Positions 41,491 to 48,474 of a DNA stretch of 52,972 nucleotides are shown piece after piece (within the stretch, counting starts at the first letter, position 1; each line of letters starts with the position of its first letter). A program made the translations under genes and the position numbers. The stretch comes from a virus. The notes under the pieces were generated by a model that worked only from the letters and a program-made list of their open reading frames with translations, made no database searches and was not told where the DNA came from. The DNA is taken from positions 1 to 52,972 of the IMG/VR virus record IMGVR_UViG_3300042379_000073. The stretch is one strand, 5' to 3'.

Positions 41491-42593
41491 GGATAGTATT
41501 TGTAGAGTGAGTTAAGTCCGTTTCCGTCTGCGTACCATCCCCGACCCGTGTAGATATCAAGGATGTCATTGAAGTACTTCTCGTACATTGGTGCTACCTT
41601 ATCTAAGGTGAAGTTCTTACCGAAGGCTAGGCAGTCCGCTGGTCTGATCTTCTTGATGTTGTGCATGGCATCTATAAAGTCTCCCATAGTCCTGCATCGG
41701 TATCCTGTGATACCATGCGGGTTGTTTTCTGCGAAGCATCCCCAGTCTGTAGTTAGGGTGGGAGTACCAGAGAGTAAGTTCTCTACTTGTACACCACCGA
41801 AGGGTTCTACATACATCGAAGGGATGAAAGAAGCTGTGGCGTTGGACATTAACTTCTTCCTCATATTAACGTCTGCGTACCCTACATACTCAACGTGATC
41901 TGGGAGTTTATAACCTTCCTCTTTTTGCCCAGCTATCACTAGCTTTTTACCGAGGATTTCAGTCGCTTGAATAGCAACTTCCACTCCCTTACCAGAATAT
42001 ACCCGACCAAGGTAAAGATAGTAATCCTCTTTTTTCTCGTTATAATCGAAATCATCAATATCAAAATAGTTGGGTATGACTACTTCATACCAGTCTTGTC
42101 TACAGGAACCTACACCTTGCATACCAGCATAAGCATGGTAGATGGCATAGGATTCAAACACTTTAAATCGCGCCCAGTGACCTCCAGCATATCCAATGCC
42201 CGGCTCAACTACAATCATATCTTGGTGGGCATCGCAGATCGGTCTGACTCCACTTCCCCAGAATGGGAGGATAAAGTCATGTTTTTGTTTGCGCTTACCT
42301 ACTTCTTTAATAGCGTTTTTGTAGAAGGTTTGATAAGCATGATCGTTAGTATCAAACTTAAAAAATGTCTTACGCCAGTCATGGCTACCATAGGATTTTT
42401 TAAAGTCATCATTGGTTAATACAGTAACGTGTTCAGTGCATGGTAAGTCAGAGTCCTCATGCCCATAGTGGATTACTTCATGCCCACGTTCGGTCATCAT
42501 CTTTCCGAATTTAACTACTTTCTGTGTATAAGCACAGGCGTTAAATTGTTTAGATGAAACGGTATGTGGAAGCGCCAGTGCGTGGAATCTCAT
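41487..42593 (-). CDS. Glycosyltransferase (GT4-like, GT-B fold)
   Basis: 368 residues. The C-terminal half has YLGRVYSGKGVEVAIQA (~193-210) and SMYVEPFGGVQVENLLSG (~255-275) with the E...E nucleotide-sugar pattern of GT4 enzymes. The acceptor could be modified phage DNA, a virion protein or a surface glycan. ATGA-coupled to the methyltransferase, which suggests one pathway. Confidence 0.78.
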   Translation of the reverse strand: MRFHALALPHTVSSKQFNACAYTQKVVKFGKMMTERGHEVIHYGHEDSDLPCTEHVTVLTNDDFKKSYGSHDWRKTFFKFDTNDHAYQTFYKNAIKEVGKRKQKHDFILPFWGSGVRPICDAHQDMIVVEPGIGYAGGHWARFKVFESYAIYHAYAGMQGVGSCRQDWYEVVIPNYFDIDDFDYNEKKEDYYLYLGRVYSGKGVEVAIQATEILGKKLVIAGQKEEGYKLPDHVEYVGYADVNMRKKLMSNATASFIPSMYVEPFGGVQVENLLSGTPTLTTDWGCFAENNPHGITGYRCRTMGDFIDAMHNIKKIRPADCLAFGKNFTLDKVAPMYEKYFNDILDIYTGRGWYADGNGLNSLYKYYP

Positions 42594-42796
42594 ATGCTTG
42601 TCATTAATTCTTTAAGTTGTTTAATCTTCTCTTCTAACATTTGAATATGTTTAATGTAAGAAGAGTCTACTTCGTAGGTTGTCCAGCCCGTCCTACACCC
42701 TAACTTGGTGCAGTCGCGCCTTCTCATTATTCTATCTCCTTGTTCCCTAGAATCACAGACACTAGAGTTTGATCCACACTTAGGGCATCGCTTCAT
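42590..42796 (-). CDS. NrdR-like zinc-ribbon protein
   Basis: 68 residues. CPKCGS (4-9), SVCDSREQGDRIMRRRDCTKLGC and a following TTYE correspond to the N-terminal zinc ribbon of NrdR (C-x2-C, RRR, C..C, TYE). The ATP-cone of NrdR is missing; instead there is a short coiled coil. Probably a small DNA-binding regulator. Confidence 0.65.
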   Translation of the reverse strand: MKRCPKCGSNSSVCDSREQGDRIMRRRDCTKLGCRTGWTTYEVDSSYIKHIQMLEEKIKQLKELMTSI

Positions 42797-42835
42797 TATT
42801 ATAAGTTTTGTGTAAACTCACTAAACTTGTTATAA

Positions 42836-42958
42836 CTAGGATTTGTATCCACGCTTAGTTTCTTTTTTTTTCATGGCTTTAGATTCCATCTTTTCGTGCA
42901 TCTTCTTGCTGCATCCTTTTTTCATGCCACAACATTTCTTTCCGTTTTCTTTTTTCAT
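42836..42958 (-). CDS. Lys/Cys/Met-rich small protein
   Basis: 40 residues from MKKENG, very basic, with KKCCGMKKGCSKKMHEKM. Could bind metal or nucleic acid. Not recognised. Confidence 0.4.
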   Translation of the reverse strand: MKKENGKKCCGMKKGCSKKMHEKMESKAMKKKETKRGYKS

Positions 42959-42959
42959 A

Positions 42960-43106
42960 TTATTTTTTCTTTGCTGTTTTTGCTGATTGTTTGAATGCTT
43001 TAGCAGTTGGTGCGCCTTTGGCTCCAACCTTCCTCATCTTCTCGCCACTACCAGCGGCGATCCGTTTTTTCTTTGCTGCAATGTTTGAGTATAGTCCAGT
43101 TTTCAT
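42960..43106 (-). CDS. Small basic phage protein (KTGLYSNI family)
   Basis: 48 residues. GLYSNIAAKKKRIAAGSGEK and KGAPTAKAFKQSAKT match a small basic protein I recall from many phage genomes, often next to DUF6496-type proteins. Function unknown, perhaps DNA or virion associated. Confidence 0.6.
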   Translation of the reverse strand: MKTGLYSNIAAKKKRIAAGSGEKMRKVGAKGAPTAKAFKQSAKTAKKK

Positions 43107-43267
43107 TTTTTCTTTGATTTTCCAGCTACATTTAATGCAATTGCCACGGCTTGTTTACGGCTCTTGGCAAGTGGTGCTTTCTTCGGGCCTTTAGGGTTGA
43201 TACCAGCGTGGAGTGTCCCACGTTTGTACTCACCCATAACTTTAGCTACTTTAGTTTTTGGTTTCAT
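43103..43267 (-). CDS. DUF6496-like small basic protein
   Basis: 54 residues. VMGEYKRGTLHAG and SRKQAVAIALNVAG match the DUF6496 pattern. ATGA overlap with the following gene. Function unknown. Confidence 0.65.
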   Translation of the reverse strand: MKPKTKVAKVMGEYKRGTLHAGINPKGPKKAPLAKSRKQAVAIALNVAGKSKKK

Positions 43268-43593
43268 AGTCCGTCTATTCCTTCTCTTAATAGTTTAAAG
43301 AACGTGGAGGCAGAGATGGTAACCTTCCAGTCTTTGTTGTTTTTTTTGGACGCAACCGCCCACGCAATGCCATTAGCATCACGCTCTGCTTGTTCGCAAG
43401 CCTTATCTAAATTTAAATTCTGAACACACTTAACTTCAAAGTGGAGTACACCTTTCATTTCTTCGCATACTACATCGGGGGAGTCTTGTCCTCCTGCGTG
43501 TTGTTGGCCACGTTTAGCAGTGTAACCTTCGGCGCGGAGTTGATCTCTCCACATTCTTTCTCCTCTGGCTCCTTTAGCTCTTGAGTTGATCAT
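43264..43593 (-). CDS. PD-(D/E)XK endonuclease (Holliday-junction-resolvase-like)
   Basis: 109 residues. SRAKGARGERMWRDQLRAEG (N-terminal helix with Glu), SPDVVC (catalytic Asp) and LHFEVKC (E-x-K) form the PD-(D/E)XK core. RGQQHAGGQDSPDV is a frequent phage version. Likely resolves or nicks branched DNA during replication or before packaging. Confidence 0.8.
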   Translation of the reverse strand: MINSRAKGARGERMWRDQLRAEGYTAKRGQQHAGGQDSPDVVCEEMKGVLHFEVKCVQNLNLDKACEQAERDANGIAWAVASKKNNKDWKVTISASTFFKLLREGIDGL

Positions 43594-43883
43594 ATTGTAT
43601 CCTTTTTGATTAAGTCTAAAATTACTTTCAATCGTTTCACTTCCTCCCGCGCCTCGTCGCGCTCTTTCCTCAATACGGGAATGATTTCATTTTCCGTAAT
43701 TATTCCGTTGTCGCGTTCATGTTTTATTCCGCATAACCGCGATACCACTATTTCATATTCAATCTTCCAGTGCTTTAAATCCTCCCGCGCCTCGTCTCGC
43801 TCGCGTTCTAGTTGCTGCGCCCACTCGGTCGGAACAACATGATTGCCTCTGGCGAGATCATCTGTCTCTGGTGTGTCATTCAT
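43590..43883 (-). CDS. Coiled-coil phage protein
   Basis: 97 residues with ERERDEAREDLK and KERDEAREEVKRLK repeats. Proteins of this type (Leu-Glu-Arg-Glu repeats) are common in phages, function unknown. A promoter (43890-43918) would start transcription at its ATG. Confidence 0.6.
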   Translation of the reverse strand: MNDTPETDDLARGNHVVPTEWAQQLERERDEAREDLKHWKIEYEIVVSRLCGIKHERDNGIITENEIIPVLRKERDEAREEVKRLKVILDLIKKDTI

Positions 43884-44074
43884 GGAAGCAAACTATCTAT
43901 ATCTTGTAACTCTGTCAATACATTTATCTGAATAAAGTATTCGTTGTAGATTTTCATTCCTTCGTTCCAGTAATTCTCCGCTATGCAATATCTCTCTTTA
44001 TCTTGTGACTCCCATATATGGAGGGCAGCATCCATGAATCTGGATGCCTTCTCGTATGCTTTATCTGTTGACAT
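43880..44074 (-). CDS. Small helical protein
   Basis: 64 residues with an ASRFMDAALHIWESQDKERY segment. Coupled to the DnaB-type helicase upstream (its ATG shares a base with the stop). Not recognised. Confidence 0.5.
   Translation of the reverse strand: MSTDKAYEKASRFMDAALHIWESQDKERYCIAENYWNEGMKIYNEYFIQINVLTELQDIDSLLP
43890..43918 (-). promoter_or_regulatory. Internal promoter giving a leaderless start
   Basis: Minus strand TTGACA (43918-43913), 17-bp spacer, TAGTTT (43895-43890). +1 expected at ~43883, exactly the start codon of the coiled-coil protein. Confidence 0.5.
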
Positions 44075-45324
44075 TAGAATACCTCCTCGATGCGTGAAGT
44101 CTCCCCGTGCATGATAATATCTATTCTGTAATCTTTCGGGCCGCGCCTATTCTTCTTCACGGTCACTTGGCTTTTTGTTTTCAAATGCTCAACGTAAATA
44201 ATCTGATTACTATGCATCCCAATCGCCCGGCTCTCTCGTAACCTTCCTTCATCATTTAACTGGGAGGCTGTTAGCAGTACGAGTTTGTTAACGGACGCTG
44301 ATACTTTTAACCTTCTTGTAATCTCAGAGATAGCATTCTCTCTGTTATCTACACCCTCAATGGATACGATCTGGAGGTAGTCTACGATAACCACATCTGC
44401 GCGGTTTTCACCCACATATCGGTTAATATTGGCCTCAATATCGTTAATATCACTGATAGCATCTATGATTTGGAGTGGCATACCATGCAATTTGGTCAGT
44501 GCATTGGTGATTGCGTCCAGTTCTACCTTGTTTGCGTTGAGATATTCTGCTCTTTCGCGGATCGGATAGCCAGCCATGTTGCAAGCCATACGAGTCAGGA
44601 TGTCTTTGGCGTTCATTTCTAGTGAAAAGAAGATAACCGACTTGTTGTTGAGTAGATTTGCTACTGCTGCTTGGACTAGAAAGATGGATTTACCTCCACC
44701 AGTCTCTGAAGCTACCGTCAAAAGCTCTCCATGATGCAGTCCGCCCCTCAATGTTCTGTCTAATCGGATCATTCCTGTGGTAAAACACTCTTCTTTGGAC
44801 TTACCTTCCATCTCGTCGATGATTTCCAAGATAATATCTTTGACTGGCTTGATTTTTACACCTCGATCCTCCGAACATCTCATTATCGTTTCCGATAATT
44901 TCTTCAAATCGGACTTTCCTACTCTGATATTCGGTTCTTCTTCCTCGATAACCTTGATGACATCGCGGTATCCTTTGTTTCTGACTAGCTGCTTGCGGTA
45001 ATCGTCCGCCATATCCTGACAAACCTTCCCAGAAGCAATCTTCATGGTAGAAAGAATCTCATGGACTTCATTCTCTCCTCCCGCCGCTTCGATTTCGCCT
45101 GTTGCTTCTAACTCAGCAATGGCAGAAAACGGGCAGCAAGCCCCTGTTCGCTGGTGAACCCCTTGGAGTGCAGTAAAAACCTTCCTGTGGGGCGGCAGAG
45201 CGAAATAATCCACATCCCACGTTTGTTGCGAGAGGATGTTTCTGTCTATTGCGATTAAAGCTAACGCTGCTGCCTCGCTTTTGGTTGCCATTGGGACTAC
45301 TTTCATTAGTGGTATTTTTTTCAT
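44074..45324 (-). CDS. dnaB: DnaB-type replicative helicase
   Basis: 416 residues. An N-terminal domain (~15-110) with AALALIAIDRN and YFALPPHRKVF recalls the DnaB N-domain. RecA-like motor: Walker A ASETGGGKS (~205-213), FSLEM (~233-237), Walker B VIVDYLQI (~312-319), then LTASQLN. It unwinds DNA at the fork. Located downstream of the initiator, as in many phage replication modules. It contains palindrome copy 15. Confidence 0.9.
   Translation of the reverse strand: MKKIPLMKVVPMATKSEAAALALIAIDRNILSQQTWDVDYFALPPHRKVFTALQGVHQRTGACCPFSAIAELEATGEIEAAGGENEVHEILSTMKIASGKVCQDMADDYRKQLVRNKGYRDVIKVIEEEEPNIRVGKSDLKKLSETIMRCSEDRGVKIKPVKDIILEIIDEMEGKSKEECFTTGMIRLDRTLRGGLHHGELLTVASETGGGKSIFLVQAAVANLLNNKSVIFFSLEMNAKDILTRMACNMAGYPIRERAEYLNANKVELDAITNALTKLHGMPLQIIDAISDINDIEANINRYVGENRADVVIVDYLQIVSIEGVDNRENAISEITRRLKVSASVNKLVLLTASQLNDEGRLRESRAIGMHSNQIIYVEHLKTKSQVTVKKNRRGPKDYRIDIIMHGETSRIEEVF
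44883..44898. promoter_or_regulatory. 16-bp palindrome, copy 15 (TTATCG-TTTC-CGATAA)
   Basis: Perfect arms inside the helicase gene, read on the minus strand as LSETIM. Confidence 0.75.
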
Positions 45325-45325
45325 T

Positions 45326-46315
45326 TTATTTATTTTCCTTTAAGAATTCTGAATGCTCGTTCTGCTGTTGCTGGCACAACTCCGTTTCCAAGGAGTCGCA
45401 GTTCGTCAGTTCGATTGTCATAGGTCGTATACAACTCGGCATAGTCCATCCTATCGGAAGACCCATCAGAGTCTCGACCCAGCGGGGATTGAGTTTGCCA
45501 GTTGTTTTCCCGCAATGCCCCGCAATCTCCTCCTCCAGATTTGACTTGTTGCGTGTCGCTAGTTGCTGCCGATTCTCCTCGGTGATCTCTGGGTGTACCT
45601 TGTTTGCTCTCGGCGTTGCCCACGACTCTTGGCGGTTCCCATGCGTATTGCTGTTGACCGGGTCTACTGGGCCATACTTGACCGCATCCGCTAGCTTCGC
45701 TCCATACGCCACAGGGTTCTCCTGCGTGTGGTTGTGGTAGCTCACCGCTCGACCATCTTTCCACTCGGTCTTGTAACTCCCGCCAGTCGTATCCATCACA
45801 GATGCGGTCGGCCAAGATGAAGACGCGCTTGCGCTGGTGAGGTGCGCCGACTTCACGCGCAGAGAATATTCCCCACGACACTTTATAACCCATTGATTCC
45901 AACTCTCCAACGACCTCTCGGAGTCCAAGGCTGATATGTCCTTCGACGTTTTCAAAGAAGCACATTCGGGGTCGAAGAAGTCGAATTCCGTCTGCGATCC
46001 AAGGCCAGAGGTGGCGGGGGTCTTCTTTTCCTGCTCTTTTTCCTGCGGCAGAGAACGGCTGGCAAGGGTATCCTGCAATAAGGATGTCCACCAGTCCGTG
46101 AAACGATTCGTATGGGAAGGTTTTAAGATCGTTCCATAGAGGTGCGACATCCATGAGTCCTTTTTCCATTTTACTGATGAGATTGGCTTGAGCGAACCCC
46201 TCAAGTTCACAATATGCGAGGGTTCGCATTCGTTCTCCAAAGATGTTTTTGAGTCCAAGTCCAATGCCGCCATATCCGGCGCACATTTCAATAGTTGTGA
46301 TGGTAGTATCCACAT
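45326..46315 (-). CDS. Second open frame over the cytosine methyltransferase (possible overprinted gene)
   Basis: 329 codons with no stop, starting 2 bp upstream of the methyltransferase ATG and ending 4 bp beyond its stop. It contains SSWPTASVMD (~167-176), SWATPRANK (~229) and LNPRWVETLMGLPIGWTMP (~280-298). I recall such W-P-T-P and L-N-P-x-W-V-E motifs as a recurrent hypothetical protein near phage cytosine methyltransferases. Either a true overprinted gene or a frame kept open by constraint on the methyltransferase; this cannot be settled by eye. Confidence 0.4.
   Translation of the reverse strand: MWILPSQLLKCAPDMAALDLDSKTSLENECEPSHIVNLRGSLKPISSVKWKKDSWMSHLYGTILKPSHTNRFTDWWTSLLQDTLASRSLPQEKEQEKKTPATSGLGSQTEFDFFDPECASLKTSKDISALDSERSLESWNQWVIKCRGEYSLRVKSAHLTSASASSSWPTASVMDTTGGSYKTEWKDGRAVSYHNHTQENPVAYGAKLADAVKYGPVDPVNSNTHGNRQESWATPRANKVHPEITEENRQQLATRNKSNLEEEIAGHCGKTTGKLNPRWVETLMGLPIGWTMPSCIRPMTIELTNCDSLETELCQQQQNEHSEFLKENK
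45330..46313 (-). CDS. DNA C5-cytosine methyltransferase
   Basis: 327 residues. Motif I EMCAGYGGIGLGL (~9-21), motif IV GYPCQPFSAAGKR (catalytic Cys ~84), motif VI ENVEGH (~121-126), motif VIII QRKRVF (~160-165), and near the C-terminus RLLGNGVVPATAERAF (motifs IX-X). Between them lies a variable target-recognition region. It methylates cytosine at C5, probably as protection from host restriction. Located between helicase and initiator. Confidence 0.93.
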   Translation of the reverse strand: MDTTITTIEMCAGYGGIGLGLKNIFGERMRTLAYCELEGFAQANLISKMEKGLMDVAPLWNDLKTFPYESFHGLVDILIAGYPCQPFSAAGKRAGKEDPRHLWPWIADGIRLLRPRMCFFENVEGHISLGLREVVGELESMGYKVSWGIFSAREVGAPHQRKRVFILADRICDGYDWRELQDRVERWSSGELPQPHAGEPCGVWSEASGCGQVWPSRPGQQQYAWEPPRVVGNAESKQGTPRDHRGESAATSDTQQVKSGGGDCGALRENNWQTQSPLGRDSDGSSDRMDYAELYTTYDNRTDELRLLGNGVVPATAERAFRILKGK

Positions 46316-46343
46316 TTTTGTTTCTTTCTGTTTTGTTGTTGGG

Positions 46344-47120
46344 TTAAAAGTTAGCGAAGCGTTCTGGTTGTACTACATTCTTGGAGCGGATAACCCAAGC
46401 ACTCAGGAACGCACGGGAGTACTTACGTTCTGGGTGACTGAGTAGCCAACTCTGTGCGTGTTTCGCTTCACGCTCCACGTCTTTGTCTGGGTTTAGTTTT
46501 TGAAGTTCTGCTAGGAACTCAGCGTCTACTGGTTTTGGTACTTTAGTCTTCCTGCCCTTGGGTGGGTTAGCGGCGGGAGGTTGCTGGTTAAATAATTCAG
46601 AGGTCTGGAATCCATTTGAAGTTTTATCATCACTGCTATTCGATGAAGCGGTAGCTGAATCGGATGATGGTTCTATTGATGGTTCATTATGATGGTTCAT
46701 TATAGAGAGACTAACCGGGGTTACCCCCTCCACCCAGTAACCGGGGTTATCCCCTCCCCCACTAACCCGTGTTACCCCCTCAACTGACTTATTTCTGCTT
46801 GGAGCCATAGCTTGTTGAATGACATCTCGACTGATTTCATCATCTCCAATTCTATCAACAATGATTGTGTAAAGATTCGATGTCTGCCTTCCAAAATGAT
46901 CTTCACGCTCATCTCGCGTGACAACTCCAATCTGAATAAAAGCATTCAAATACTTCTTTAAAATAGGTTCAGAAACATTCGCTTTATCTGCCAATTTTCT
47001 TATAGATGGCCAGCAACTAGCATCGTCATTACAAGAATCAGCTAGAGCAAGTAGAACCAATCTCGCGTTACCTTGGGTCTTGCTACGCTCAAAGACCTCT
47101 GACATTATTTTAACACTCAT
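46344..47120 (-). CDS. Replication initiator-type HTH protein
   Basis: 258 residues from MSVKIM (47120). Winged HTH at ~5-75 (NARLVLLALADSCNDDASCW, PSIRKLADKANVSEPILKKYL) as in phage replication O/DnaD-type initiators. A low-complexity Ser/Asp-rich middle (~110-190) carries DNA iterons. A C-terminal domain follows (DVEREAKHAQSWLLSHPERK). Next to a DnaB helicase, it fits an origin-binding protein that loads it. Confidence 0.7.
   Translation of the reverse strand: MSVKIMSEVFERSKTQGNARLVLLALADSCNDDASCWPSIRKLADKANVSEPILKKYLNAFIQIGVVTRDEREDHFGRQTSNLYTIIVDRIGDDEISRDVIQQAMAPSRNKSVEGVTRVSGGGDNPGYWVEGVTPVSLSIMNHHNEPSIEPSSDSATASSNSSDDKTSNGFQTSELFNQQPPAANPPKGRKTKVPKPVDAEFLAELQKLNPDKDVEREAKHAQSWLLSHPERKYSRAFLSAWVIRSKNVVQPERFANF
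46666..46698. repeat. Three GATGGTTC direct repeats beside the iterons
   Basis: GATGGTTC at 46666, 46678 and 46691 (spacing 12 and 13), with AT-rich bases between. They lie 14 bp from the iteron cluster, as unwinding elements often do. Confidence 0.65.
46712..46788. repeat. Three 25-26 bp iterons inside the initiator gene (candidate origin)
   Basis: Units start at 46712, 46738 and 46763, each opening with TAACCGGGGTTA or a close variant and continuing CCCCTC. The first two contain the perfect palindrome TAACC-GG-GGTTA. Spacings of 26 and 25 bp break the reading frame, so the repetition is kept at DNA level. Initiator-gene iterons are known in lambda-type origins. Confidence 0.65.
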
Positions 47121-47398
47121 TTGGAAGCCTCCAACCAAGATGCTTGTTCGTTTAAAAACCATTTACCTTCAGTATTGGCCTTTAAAAAACCAAGACCAGC
47201 TAATGCCATGAATGCGTTGTTAGCTTGAATATCTGAAATTCTAGCTATCTCAGCTAAATCATTCATGTTTTCTTTATCGAACCCTCCCTCAAAGTTGTCG
47301 ATTATTGCCAGCACTTGTTTTTTCCTGTCATCAAATAACGACAGGTTCATTATTTCTCTGCGAACGAAAATTCCTCCGTTCATCTTTAATGGATTCAT
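47117..47398 (-). CDS. Small winged-helix-like protein upstream of initiator
   Basis: 93 residues (an internal Met would shorten it by 5). The middle (MNDLAEIARISDIQANNAFMALAGLGFLK) looks like a winged-helix half. Overlaps the initiator by 4 bp. Possibly a regulator of replication. The start lies right after a leader hairpin and T-run. Confidence 0.55.
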   Translation of the reverse strand: MNPLKMNGGIFVRREIMNLSLFDDRKKQVLAIIDNFEGGFDKENMNDLAEIARISDIQANNAFMALAGLGFLKANTEGKWFLNEQASWLEASK

Positions 47399-47400
47399 AT

Positions 47401-47478
47401 TAAAAAGGCGGTCACTTGTAGCGGCAGAATAAACTGGCGAACTGACAGATGAGAGTGGTTAGACCACTACAAGCGACC
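47401..47478 (-). promoter_or_regulatory. Attenuator-like leader of the replication operon
   Basis: Arms 47410-47424 and 47464-47478 pair over 15 bp with two G-T pairs. On the minus strand the stem is followed by GCC and TTTTT, immediately before the ATG at 47398. An alternative small hairpin (GTGGT-TAG-ACCAC, 47455-47467) uses part of one arm. This fits a terminator/antiterminator switch. Confidence 0.5.
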
Positions 47479-47564
47479 ATATATATTTGTTATTCAATTT
47501 AATTTTATTCTTTACTATTCTCTTCGGCTCTCACCCCGAAGGCACGATTGCTCGTACAAGACAG

Positions 47565-47592
47565 ACACTACTACATCTAGTGATAGTGTCAA
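47565..47592 (-). promoter_or_regulatory. Promoter of the replication operon
   Basis: Minus strand TTGACA (47592-47587), 16-bp spacer, TAGTGT (47570-47565). The transcript starts ~160 nt before the first gene, with a hairpin CTTCGG/CCGAAG at 47522-47540 and the attenuator after it. Palindrome copy 16 lies 18 bp upstream of the -35. Confidence 0.65.
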
Positions 47593-47610
47593 ATGTTTTT
47601 TACAATATTT

Positions 47611-47626
47611 TTATCGGTAACGATAG
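47611..47626. promoter_or_regulatory. 16-bp palindrome, copy 16 (TTATCG-GTAA-CGATAG)
   Basis: One outer mismatch. It lies between the stop of the 48004 gene (47627) and the -35 of the replication promoter. Confidence 0.8.
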
Positions 47627-48004
47627 TCACTCTAGACTAACAGACTTAATTTCATTCCGCGACCATTGATACATCTTGTCATTGATCTTGTCCCAGATTT
47701 CATCAGCGTCATCTTCATTCTCGCATTTGTAGATGTAGCGTTGTTCTCCGATAGCCTCATCCTTGATGAAGAAGTTAGACTGGTAGATTGTTAGACCAGT
47801 CGCGGCGGTGGTTGCAACAACAGCAGTATTGTTAGGTTTGAGTGCCATGTTACAGATGCCTTGGTCAGATTCATATTGTGCAAGGAATCCAGTATTTAGT
47901 GCAGTAGCTAGAGACATATTTGTAATCAGAACTGTTTGCCTAACTGCGGCAAGCATACGTTCTGCGTCTTTATCTACTGCGTTGTTTTCGTTAGTGTTAT
48001 CCAT
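47627..48004 (-). CDS. Hypothetical protein opposite the Xre regulator
   Basis: 125 residues from the ATG at 48004. It has an N-terminal acidic helix (NNAVDKDAERMLAAVRQTV), a Thr/Ala-rich centre and a C-terminal DDADEIWDKINDKMYQWSR helix. Not recognised. Its promoter overlaps the divergent Xre promoter, which suggests a regulatory pair; the start codon lies at the predicted +1. Confidence 0.6.
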   Translation of the reverse strand: MDNTNENNAVDKDAERMLAAVRQTVLITNMSLATALNTGFLAQYESDQGICNMALKPNNTAVVATTAATGLTIYQSNFFIKDEAIGEQRYIYKCENEDDADEIWDKINDKMYQWSRNEIKSVSLE

Positions 48005-48012
48005 AAGCAAAT

Positions 48013-48042
48013 AGACTATCAAAAAAGTGTTGACTTGTCAAT
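48013..48042 (-). promoter_or_regulatory. Divergent promoter, minus side
   Basis: Minus strand TTGACA (48042-48037), ~18-bp spacer, TAGTCT (48018-48013). +1 ~48006 and ATG at 48004: probably leaderless. Confidence 0.5.
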
Positions 48043-48058
48043 AGGATTGGTTTACTTT
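48030..48058 (+). promoter_or_regulatory. Divergent promoter, plus side
   Basis: TTGACT at 48030-48035, 17-bp spacer, TACTTT at 48053-48058. +1 ~48065 and ATG 48067: probably leaderless. Together the two -35 boxes form TTGACTTGTCAA, back to back. Confidence 0.5.
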
Positions 48059-48066
48059 TAATTGAA

Positions 48067-48474
48067 ATGAAGCATCCACTATACGAAGCCTATGAATCTT
48101 GCATGACTGCATACGAGCAGTCTCGCTACATTCGTTCTATTGGACGCAAGACCTTTGCTAATCAGCTTCGGGAAACCCGCAAGAAGCTAGGCATGACAGT
48201 CAGGGAACTAGGTGACAAGATCGGCGTAACTGGATCGTTAATCAACCAGATTGAAGTGAACTCCAAGAGCATTCTGAAGAAAGAACAAGTAGATAAAGTG
48301 ATCGAACTATGCACACCTTCCTCGAAATCGAAAACGGCAAGTACTACGTCCGAGTCAGTCCCTACTCAGCCAGCAACCCCAGCCCCATGCACGAACGAGG
48401 AAAACCTTTCCCAGACAGCCTCAGACCAGAGTACGACTCATTGGAGTTGGCCGCCATCGGACTTCAAGAGCTAA
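48067..48474 (+). CDS. Xre-family HTH transcriptional regulator
   Basis: 135 residues. HTH at ~31-82: FANQLRETRKKLGMTVRELG and DKIGVTGSLINQIEVNSKSI, the classic cI/Cro/Xre pattern. The last ~50 residues are Ser/Thr/Pro-rich and overlap another gene in a different frame. Best candidate in the window to bind the dispersed palindrome, by analogy with phage repressors, but that link is only inference. Confidence 0.75.
   Translation: MKHPLYEAYESCMTAYEQSRYIRSIGRKTFANQLRETRKKLGMTVRELGDKIGVTGSLINQIEVNSKSILKKEQVDKVIELCTPSSKSKTASTTSESVPTQPATPAPCTNEENLSQTASDQSTTHWSWPPSDFKS

Noticed and set aside
46712-46788. CRISPR array
   Set aside because: Only three units, no distinct spacers, and they lie inside a coding gene; iterons fit better. 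No CRISPR array seen elsewhere.
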